64,000 nt of DNA from Streptomyces liliiviolaceus (GTDB lineage: Bacteria; Actinomycetota; Actinomycetes; Streptomycetales; Streptomycetaceae), in assembly GCF_018070025.1 (NCBI RefSeq), contig NZ_JAGPYQ010000001.1:6944001-7008000 (forward strand), written 5' to 3'. The stretch's first letter is position 1. The number at the start of each line of letters is the position of its first letter. Positions 44,529-51,527 of this stretch are shown here, piece after piece. The notes under the pieces are model-generated. The model did no database searches, had not been told where the DNA came from, and saw only the letters and a list, made by a program, of their open reading frames with translations. The translations under genes were made by a program, and so were the position numbers.

Positions 44529-45446
44529 TCAGACGAGCCCGGCCGCCACGGCCTTCTCCGTGGCGGCGCGGACGGCGGCCTCCTGGTCGGCCCGCAACGG
44601 CACGCGCGGCGGACGCACCGGCCCGCCGTACCGGCCGACGATGTCCATCGACAGCTTGATCGCCTGGACGAACTCGACCTGGGAGTCCCAGCGCAGCAGC
44701 GGATGGAGTTGCCGGTAGAGGGGCAGCGCGGTGTCGAGGTCGCCCCGGACGGCGGCGCGGTACAGCTCGACGGACGCGGCGGGCAGTGCGTTCGGATAGC
44801 CGGCGACCCAGCCCTTGGCCCCGGCGACGGCCAGCTCCAGCAGTACATCGTCGGCCCCGATCAACAGGTCTAGATCCGGGGCGAGTTCAGCGATGCGATA
44901 GGCGCGCCGCACATCGCCGGAGAACTCCTTGACGCCGTGGATGTACCCCTCGCCGTGCAGCTCGGCAAGCAGTTCGGGCACCAGGTCGACCTTGGTGTCG
45001 ATCGGGTTGTTGTACGCCACGATCGGCAGGCCGGCCTTCGCGACCTCCGCGTAGTGGGCGAGCACCGAGCGCTCGTCGGCCCGGTACGCGTTCGGGGGCA
45101 GCAGCATCACGGAGGCGCAGCCCGCGTCGCGCGCCTGCTCGGCCCAGCGCCGGGCCTCGGCGGAGCCGTAGGCGGCGACGCCGGGCATGACGCGCGAGCC
45201 GCCGATCGCCGCCACGGCCGTCTCCACGACCTTGGCGCGCTCCTCGGGGGTCAGCACCTGGTACTCACCGAGCGAGCCGTTCGGTACGACACCGTCGCAG
45301 CCGTTCGCGACGAGCCACGCGCAGTGGTCGGCGTACGCGTCGTGGTCGACGGAGAGGTCGTCCCTGAGCGGAAGGGCGGTGGCGACGAGGACGCCGCGCC
45401 AGGGACGGCCGGAGGTCTGGTCGGTCGTGTCAATCGTGTCGGTCAT
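44529..45446 (-). CDS. DHDPS-family aldolase, likely pyrroline-4-hydroxy-2-carboxylate deaminase
   Basis: 305 residues with the DapA/NAL TIM barrel. Y145 (IVAYNNP) and the Schiff-base lysine K173 (GVKEFSGD) are in place, and NGSLGEYQVLT replaces the usual GTTGE phosphate-binding-like motif. In the hydroxyproline route this family converts pyrroline-4-hydroxy-2-carboxylate to 2-oxoglutarate semialdehyde. Start: ATG 45446 keeps the barrel but has a poor ribosome site; an in-frame ATG at 45500 sits behind a short direct repeat. Family sure, exact reaction by context. Confidence 0.9.
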   Translation of the reverse strand: MTDTIDTTDQTSGRPWRGVLVATALPLRDDLSVDHDAYADHCAWLVANGCDGVVPNGSLGEYQVLTPEERAKVVETAVAAIGGSRVMPGVAAYGSAEARRWAEQARDAGCASVMLLPPNAYRADERSVLAHYAEVAKAGLPIVAYNNPIDTKVDLVPELLAELHGEGYIHGVKEFSGDVRRAYRIAELAPDLDLLIGADDVLLELAVAGAKGWVAGYPNALPAASVELYRAAVRGDLDTALPLYRQLHPLLRWDSQVEFVQAIKLSMDIVGRYGGPVRPPRVPLRADQEAAVRAATEKAVAAGLV

Positions 45447-45509
45447 GAGGGTTCCCGTCCGATCCTTGAAGTCATTCCGGTCCTTGAAGTCATGGGGCAT
45501 GAGGGTGGG

Positions 45510-46904
45510 TCACGAGGCTTCATCGGGCTCGCGCGCCAGCACCCCGAGGGGCACCGGCCGCGCGAAGGGCCGCCGTGCCGGTGTCGGCGGGCACCCCGCG
45601 AGACCCGCCACCGCGGCACCGCACATCCGGCCCTGGCACCAGCCCATCCCGGCCCGGGTCAGCAGTTTCACGGTTCGTACGTCTCCGGCGCCGAGTTCGT
45701 CGACGGCTTCCCGAATCGCGGCGGCGGGCACCTCCTCGCAACGGCACACGAGGGTGTCGTCGCCGACCCGCTCCACCCAACGGTCGGGCGGCGTGCAGAC
45801 GTTGTCGACGGCAGTGAAGAACTCCCGCAGCCCGGCGCGCGCCTTGGCGGCCGAGGCGTACGAACCGGGCTCGGGCGCACGGGAGTCGAGCCGCGCCGCG
45901 ATGGACAGGCCCGCGATCCGGCCCTCGGCCAGCGAGAGCGCGGCGCCGCCGATCCCGGTGGTCTCACCGGCGGCCCAGACGCCCGGCACGTCGGTGCGCT
46001 GTTCGTCGTCCACGGCGACGTTCACCCCGTCGAGGCGGCAGCCGAGCGTCTCGGCGAGGTCGGTGTGCGGCAGCATGCCGTGTCCCACGGCGAGGCTGTC
46101 GCAGGGAACGCGCCGTTCGCTGCCCGCCCTGACCCGTCCGTCGGCGTCGAGCGCTGCCACGGTGACGGCTTCGAGGCGGTCGGTCCCGTGCGCCGCGACG
46201 ACGGCGTGACGGACGTGGACCTTGACCCGGTACCGCGCCAACTCGGCTGCGTAGCGCGCGCCTTCGGCGAGCTTGTCCGGATGGGCGGCGAGGACCCGCG
46301 CATGCCGTACGAAGTCCTTGGGGTCGGCGGATTCCACGAGGGCGGCCACCTTCGCCCCGGCCGCGGCCAGTCCGACGGCCACGGGCATCAGCAGCGGCCC
46401 GGTACCGGCGACCACGACGGTACGGCCTGGCAGCACGAGTCCGCTCTTCAGCATGGCCTGCGCCCCGCCCGCGGTGACGACTCCGGGGAGGGTCCAGCCG
46501 GGGAACGGCAGCACCTTCTCGTAGCCGCCGGTCGCGAGGAGCACGGCGTCGGCCCGGACGACGACGGACTCCTCCTGCTCAGGACCGAGCAGGGCGTGCA
46601 CGGCGAAGGAGGCGGACTCCCGCTCCACGCACCACACATGATGTTCCGTCAGGTGCCTGATCCGCCCCGCCCCGACCTGTGCCGCCAGTCCGTCGCGGAG
46701 TCGTTCCCAGGTGCGCCACTGGTGGTGCAGGGCGCCGGGGCGGCGGGCACCGAGTCCGGCGGCGGGCTGCCGGTAGAACTGGCCGCCGGCGTCCGGGGCG
46801 GCGTCGATCAGGGTCACCGCCACACCACGCGCGGCGGCCGCGAGGGCGGCGACGAGCCCGGCGGGTCCGGCGCCGATCACCGCGAGGCGGGGTCGTTCAC
46901 TCAT
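45510..46904 (-). CDS. FAD-dependent subunit of hydroxyproline dehydrogenase (alpha-like)
   Basis: 464 residues. FAD site LAVIGAGPAGLVAALAAA, NAD-type site VVVAGTGPLLMPVAVGL and a GETTGIGGAAL segment. Near the C-terminus LVCRCEEVPAAAI and RAGMGWCQGRMCG give four cysteines, a BFD-type [2Fe-2S] site. This matches the large subunit of heteromeric D-hydroxyproline/proline dehydrogenases. It overlaps the small Fe-S gene by eight bases (46897-46904). Cytoplasmic or membrane-associated; no signal peptide. Confidence 0.88.
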   Translation of the reverse strand: MSERPRLAVIGAGPAGLVAALAAAARGVAVTLIDAAPDAGGQFYRQPAAGLGARRPGALHHQWRTWERLRDGLAAQVGAGRIRHLTEHHVWCVERESASFAVHALLGPEQEESVVVRADAVLLATGGYEKVLPFPGWTLPGVVTAGGAQAMLKSGLVLPGRTVVVAGTGPLLMPVAVGLAAAGAKVAALVESADPKDFVRHARVLAAHPDKLAEGARYAAELARYRVKVHVRHAVVAAHGTDRLEAVTVAALDADGRVRAGSERRVPCDSLAVGHGMLPHTDLAETLGCRLDGVNVAVDDEQRTDVPGVWAAGETTGIGGAALSLAEGRIAGLSIAARLDSRAPEPGSYASAAKARAGLREFFTAVDNVCTPPDRWVERVGDDTLVCRCEEVPAAAIREAVDELGAGDVRTVKLLTRAGMGWCQGRMCGAAVAGLAGCPPTPARRPFARPVPLGVLAREPDEAS

Positions 46905-47205
46905 GCCGTCCGGTCCCTTCCTGGGTGCGGATCACGTCACCCGGCTCCGCCCGTACCAGGCAGGCCCGTTGGTTGGGGCGCCCGTTGACGGTCAGCAGAC
47001 AGTCGAAGCACACTCCGATCCCGCAGAAGACGCCGCGCGGCTCACCGCTGCTCCGGGTCGTGCGCCAGGACATGACGCCCGCGGACCACAGGGCGGCGGC
47101 GATCGTCTGACCGGGGAGAACGGTCAGCTCCCGCTCGTCGAACGTCACGGTGAACGGCGGTTCGGGCCGCGCCCGGACCAGCCTCAGCGGAGTACGCGGC
47201 GTCAC
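46897..47205 (-). CDS. Small [2Fe-2S] ferredoxin-like subunit
   Basis: 102 residues. FTVTFDERELTVLPGQTIAAAL leads to the cluster motif GVFCGIGVCFDCLLTVNG...RACL (CxxxxCxxC-x(n)-C), a plant-type ferredoxin fold. This is the gamma subunit of the three-part hydroxyproline dehydrogenase. The GTG start overlaps the DAO gene stop (GTGA) and the stop overlaps the large subunit gene. Confidence 0.92.
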   Translation of the reverse strand: MTPRTPLRLVRARPEPPFTVTFDERELTVLPGQTIAAALWSAGVMSWRTTRSSGEPRGVFCGIGVCFDCLLTVNGRPNQRACLVRAEPGDVIRTQEGTGRHE

Positions 47206-48437
47206 GAGCGGAACTCCTCGGGATCGGGAGCGGGTGCGGGATCAGTTACGGGTCCGGTTACGGGATCGAGATCGGAACCGGAATCGGGGAAACGGTCGGG
47301 GCGGAACGGCGCGAGATCCAGGTCGGGTGTCCTGCCCGTCAGCACCTGCGCGATCAAGTGGCCGGTACCGGTGGCGAGTCCGATGCCCGCGCCCTCGTGC
47401 CCGCACGCGTGGAAGAGGCCGGGCACCCGCGCGTCGGGCCCGACGGCGGGCAGGTGGTCGGGCATGTACGGACGGAAGCCGAGATAGGCGCGCATGGCCC
47501 GCACCTCCGTCAGGAAGGGGAACAGCCGGGTCGCGCCGGCCGCCAGTTCCCGGGTGACGGGCAGCGAGAAGGAGCGGTCGAAGCCGACCCGTTCCCGGCT
47601 GGCGCCAATCAGTACGGGGCCGGCCGCCGTTCCCTCGACCACCGGGGAGGTCTGCAGCGCCGCCGAGTCGCTGGCCACGTCGGCCACGTAGTCCGCCGCG
47701 TACACCTTGTGGCGCACCCGGCGCGGCAGGGGTTCGGTGACGAGGACGAAGCCGCGCCGGGGCAGTACGGGCAGGGACACCCCGGCTAGCGCGGCCAGTT
47801 CCCCGCCCCAGGTCCCGGCCGCGTTGACGACCGCGGGCGCGTGGATGTCGCCGTGCGAGGTACGGACACCGCGCACCGCCCCCGACGCCGTGCGCAGCAC
47901 GTCCGTGACCGTCCGGCCGGTCCGCAGCGAGGCACCGGCCGTCCGGGCGAGCCGGACGAGTCGGGCCGCCGCGAGCGTCGGCATCACCTGGGCGTCCTGC
48001 GGGTAGAGCACGCCGCCCGCGAGGCCGTGCGCCAAGTACGGCTCGTGGTCGTGGAGTTGGTCCGGGCCGACGGAATCGGCCCGGACCCCGGCCGAGCGCT
48101 GTGCGACAGCCAGCTTCTCCAGCGCCGCCAGACCCTCGGGCGTGGAGGCGACGACGAGTCCGCCCTTGGCCTCGTACTCGACGGACTCGCCCACGCCGGG
48201 CTCGGCGGCGAGGTCGGCCCACAATCTCCCCGAGAGCAGGGCGAGTTCGAGTTCGGGGCCGGGTTCCTTGTCGGAGACGAGGAGGTTGCCCTCGCCGGAG
48301 CCGGTGGTGCCGCCCGCCACCGGACCTCGGTCCACCAGGACGACACTCAGCCCCGCCCGAGCCGCGTACAGGGCGGTCGCCGCCCCTACCATTCCGGCCC
48401 CGACGACCACGACATCGCAGGTCAGCGAGTTGCTCAC
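47202..48437 (-). CDS. FAD-dependent D-amino-acid oxidase-type subunit (beta-like)
   Basis: 411 residues. Single FAD fold CDVVVVGAGMVGAATALYAARAG and the DAO end pattern FRPYMPDHLPAVGPDAR, then HACGHEGAGIGLATGTGHLI. It would oxidise cis-4-hydroxy-D-proline (or D-proline) and pass electrons through the Fe-S subunit. GTG 48437 follows an 11-bp palindrome at 48446-48456, a candidate GntR operator. First gene of the operon. Confidence 0.88.
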   Translation of the reverse strand: MSNSLTCDVVVVGAGMVGAATALYAARAGLSVVLVDRGPVAGGTTGSGEGNLLVSDKEPGPELELALLSGRLWADLAAEPGVGESVEYEAKGGLVVASTPEGLAALEKLAVAQRSAGVRADSVGPDQLHDHEPYLAHGLAGGVLYPQDAQVMPTLAAARLVRLARTAGASLRTGRTVTDVLRTASGAVRGVRTSHGDIHAPAVVNAAGTWGGELAALAGVSLPVLPRRGFVLVTEPLPRRVRHKVYAADYVADVASDSAALQTSPVVEGTAAGPVLIGASRERVGFDRSFSLPVTRELAAGATRLFPFLTEVRAMRAYLGFRPYMPDHLPAVGPDARVPGLFHACGHEGAGIGLATGTGHLIAQVLTGRTPDLDLAPFRPDRFPDSGSDLDPVTGPVTDPAPAPDPEEFRS

Positions 48438-48445
48438 CTCAGTAA

Positions 48446-48456
48446 TATGTCACATA
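48446..48456. promoter_or_regulatory. Palindrome TATGTCACATA, candidate GntR operator
   Basis: An odd-centre perfect inverted repeat (TATGT-C-ACATA) eight bases upstream of the first codon of the hydroxyproline operon. FCD-type GntR repressors bind short GT...AC palindromes, and the operon encodes such a regulator. TAATAT beside it (48443-48448) is among the few AT-rich stretches in the window. Confidence 0.55.
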
Positions 48457-48517
48457 CCTCTGTCCGTGCACACCCCCCTTCGCAGCGCTCCCCATCTCAC
48501 CCCCGCAGCCCGCGCCC

Positions 48518-50377
48518 TCAGCCCGCCAGTCGTCCGGCGGCCGTCAGCGCCTCCAGGGCGCTCGCCTGGGTGCGCCAGTCCGAGACGTTGGGCGCCGCCC
48601 CCGACCAGCGCTGACCGAGGCGGTTGAGCGCGTCCCGGTCGGCCGTCCAGACGGAGTCGGCCTGCTTGGTGACATACGCCTTGTACGCGGTCGAGCCCGT
48701 GGCGTCCGCGAGGTCGGCGAGATGCCGTACGAAGATGCCCTTGAACTGCTTCTGGTTGTCGTCGCAGGAGGCCGTGCCGATGTCGCAGGACTCGGTCAGT
48801 ACGCCGCCCCGGGTCAGCGCCGTCGAGGAGATCGCGGTGTCGGCCAGCCGCTTGGCCGTGTCCAGGTACCGGGTGCTCCCCGTCGAACGCCACAGCTGTG
48901 TGAAGGCGCCGATGGCGAGTCCCTGGTTGTAACTCCACACGGTCTGGCCGTTGTTGGCGCAGCCCGAGGTGATCCCGTCGTTGACGAGACCCGAGGAGTT
49001 GATCATCCCGCTGGCGAGGTACCAGTCCGCGGCCGTGGTCGCGCGGGCGCCCCACACCGTGTCACCGCTGATCCGCTGGTGCAGCGAGGTGGTGAGCCAC
49101 AGATAGAGCCCGTTGGTCACGGCGTTCTTGTAGGTGCGCTCCCGGTCCCACCACACACCGCCGCCGCAGGTGCCGGTGTCCCAGTACTGGTGGACGTAGT
49201 TCGTGATGGTGACCGCTTCCTCCAGATAGCGCCGGTCACCCGTGTAGTCGTACGCCGTCAGCCAGGCCACCGCCCACCAGCCCGCGTCGTCGATGGCCCG
49301 GCTGATGAAGTGCCCCTCGATCGGGTCCGAGCTGCGCCCGCCTGCCGGGAAGACGCCCCGGTTCTGCTCGTAGGTGCGGGCGATCGCCCAGTCGTAGTCG
49401 TGCCGCCCGCTCTGCTCGGCGAACTCGACGACCGTCGTGAGCGCGACGGCGGAGTTCCACCAACTGCTGCGCCACCAGCCCTCATCGGTCCGGTACGAGG
49501 CCATCAGCGCGTCCGCCGCCCCGCGTGCCCGGGTCGGTGCGGGCCTGGCCCAGGCCGTGCAGCTGCCCTCCTGGTGGGCGGCCTCGCGACCGCAGGCGCG
49601 GACCGCCCCGCCGTACAGCAGGCCGCGCGGGTCCCGGGTGGCGAACAGGGCGGTCCTGGTGGAGGTGGCCCCGGAGGACACGCTCGTACGGCCGAGGGAG
49701 GAGCCCTCGGGATGGCTCGCTCCGCCGTCCCAGGAGCGGTCCAGCCATATCTCGTCGCCCGCGCCACCTCCCACGATGACGCCCCAGGCCGTACCGCCGC
49801 GCTGGTCGACGTGCAGGCTGATGGTGCGGCCGAAGAGTGTGGTGGCGGGCACCGGGGTGTCGTCGCCGGCCGCCGTGGCGGGGTCGGCGCCGTCGCAGGC
49901 CGTGCCGTCGCACACCTTCGGGTACACCCAGTCGGTGCAGGTCACCCCGGCGGCGTCGCCGCAGGCGCGGATCCAGCCGCGCCGGTGCGCGACGGGGTCG
50001 GTGATGTTGTACATGAGGGTGCGGGTGCCGGTCCATGAACCCGGGACGCTCGCCTTGCCGAGCAGACCGTCCCAGGTGGCGCCCCGGTCCCAGGAACGGT
50101 CCAGCCAGACCGCGTCGCCCACGACGCCGTTGTCGATGCTCGCCCAGGCCGCGCTGTCCGGGTCGGAGACGTGCAGCCGCAGGGTTCTGCCGTTGATGGT
50201 CCTGTTCGGTACCGGGAACGTGTCCTGCTGCGCCTTGGAGGGGTCGAGCGTGTCGCACACCAGGGCGCAGACCGGTGTCGCGGCATGGGCGGGGGCGGGC
50301 GGAAGAGCGATCAGACCGGTCAGGGCCAGGAACAGGGCCAGGAGTCCGCCGACGAGGGGGTGGTGGCGTGCCGCCAT
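48518..50377 (-). CDS. Secreted GH76-family glycoside hydrolase
   Basis: 619 residues. Signal peptide about 1-33. Two ~110-residue modules follow in tandem: GRTLRLHVSDPDSAAWASID...DAVWLDRSWDRGATW and GRTISLHVDQRGGTAWGVIV...DEIWLDRSWDGGAS, each with a conserved Cys pair. From about residue 300 comes a GH76 catalytic barrel (DALMASYRTDEGWW, SRAIDDAGWWAVAWLTAYDYTG with the Asp pair, TYKNAVTNGLYLWLTTSLH). GH76 enzymes are mainly alpha-1,6-mannanases. The front modules likely bind carbohydrate (inference). ATG 50377. Confidence 0.92.
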   Translation of the reverse strand: MAARHHPLVGGLLALFLALTGLIALPPAPAHAATPVCALVCDTLDPSKAQQDTFPVPNRTINGRTLRLHVSDPDSAAWASIDNGVVGDAVWLDRSWDRGATWDGLLGKASVPGSWTGTRTLMYNITDPVAHRRGWIRACGDAAGVTCTDWVYPKVCDGTACDGADPATAAGDDTPVPATTLFGRTISLHVDQRGGTAWGVIVGGGAGDEIWLDRSWDGGASHPEGSSLGRTSVSSGATSTRTALFATRDPRGLLYGGAVRACGREAAHQEGSCTAWARPAPTRARGAADALMASYRTDEGWWRSSWWNSAVALTTVVEFAEQSGRHDYDWAIARTYEQNRGVFPAGGRSSDPIEGHFISRAIDDAGWWAVAWLTAYDYTGDRRYLEEAVTITNYVHQYWDTGTCGGGVWWDRERTYKNAVTNGLYLWLTTSLHQRISGDTVWGARATTAADWYLASGMINSSGLVNDGITSGCANNGQTVWSYNQGLAIGAFTQLWRSTGSTRYLDTAKRLADTAISSTALTRGGVLTESCDIGTASCDDNQKQFKGIFVRHLADLADATGSTAYKAYVTKQADSVWTADRDALNRLGQRWSGAAPNVSDWRTQASALEALTAAGRLAG

Positions 50378-50509
50378 GACGTATCGCCTCTCTGGGGAAG
50401 CCGTGCGCGGAAGGGCAGCGGCGGCCTGCCGGGGAACCGCCGTTTAGATCGTGCCCATGTCAAACGACCCCTACGACCGAACTTCCCTGAGACTTGGAAC
50501 GACTTCCGG

Positions 50510-51238
50510 TCACCCTCGGCCGGGCCCCACGACCATCCACAGGGAGGGCAGCTCGATCCGCGAGCCGTCGGCCCGGAACTCCATGGTGACGAGCGGCAGT
50601 TCCCCGCTCGCCACCACCACGAGACCGGCCGCCCGCAGATACTCCGGGACGGCGGCGTCGGCCACCTCTCCGGGCGCGATGCCGTGCCGCAGGACGGGCG
50701 CGAGTTTCGCGGGCGGCCCCCCGGGGCTCCGGGCGAGGTCGCGCAGCATGCCGCCGGCCGCCTCGGTCAGTTCGACGAGGAAGGCGCGGCCCCGGTCACC
50801 GACGAGCGTGGCCAGACCGTCGACGAGCGACTGCCGGTCGGCGGGCTCGCACTGGTGCAGGACACCCCGCATGTAGACGTTGGCGTCGCCGATCTCGGCG
50901 TGCAGCGTCTCGGCCTCGGCGCGCTCCGCCGCGTCGACCATCCGGTAGTGGGCCTGTCCCGCCGGGTCCGCGAGCCGGGCGTGGTCGAGGGCCGCGGCCG
51001 ACAGATCGGCGCCGATGACCCGCGGATAGCGGTCGGCGAGGAACCGCGTCTGGGTGCCGTTGCCGCAGCCGAGGTCCACGAGGGGCAGTCCGGGGGCGGT
51101 CAAGTGCGGCTCGAACAGGCCGAGATGGACGCCCACGGTGAGCGCGGGCTCGGCGTCCCAGAAGACGCCTCCCCGGTCGGCGGGAGCCTCCCGCCAGAAT
51201 CCCTCCCAGGCCTCCCTGTACCGAGTAGTCACGCTCAT
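50510..51238 (-). CDS. Class I SAM-dependent methyltransferase
   Basis: 242 residues. Motif I is LPLVDLGCGNGTQTRFLADRYP, followed by GADLSAAALDHAR and the MVDAAERAEAETLHAEIGDANV region. Later, FLVELTEAAGGML. The domain is complete and cytoplasmic; the substrate is not evident. ATG 51238. An adjacent divergent partner is absent; the upstream gap (51239-51527) carries the next repeat cluster. Confidence 0.88.
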   Translation of the reverse strand: MSVTTRYREAWEGFWREAPADRGGVFWDAEPALTVGVHLGLFEPHLTAPGLPLVDLGCGNGTQTRFLADRYPRVIGADLSAAALDHARLADPAGQAHYRMVDAAERAEAETLHAEIGDANVYMRGVLHQCEPADRQSLVDGLATLVGDRGRAFLVELTEAAGGMLRDLARSPGGPPAKLAPVLRHGIAPGEVADAAVPEYLRAAGLVVVASGELPLVTMEFRADGSRIELPSLWMVVGPGRG

Positions 51239-51347
51239 GCCAGCTCCCCAGGAAAAGTGACGGGCAGTCCGGTCTACCGCGCCGGGCGCACAGCGACAAG
51301 AACAGGGCGCACACCTTCACGGCTCATTCGCTCCCACATGCGCCCCG

Positions 51348-51500
51348 AAGGGGCGCGGGGAACGGCGCGACCAGCCCCCACCGACCCGCAGAGTCACCTC
51401 TACGCTTGCAGCCGACCGGCCAACACCAGCGCTGCGCCCACAGGGCGCCCCAAAGGGGGCGCGGGGAACTGCGCGACCAGCCCCCACCGACCCGCAGACT
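51348..51500 (+). repeat. Two copies of the GC-rich repeat with long tails
   Basis: Plus-oriented, GGGG at 51350 and 51456, each followed by the CGCGACCAGCCCCCACCGAC tail, left of the 3' end of the SpoIIE-type gene. No gene. Confidence 0.85.
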
Positions 51501-51527
51501 CATCCCCGCGCCGCCAAAGCGCAGCGC

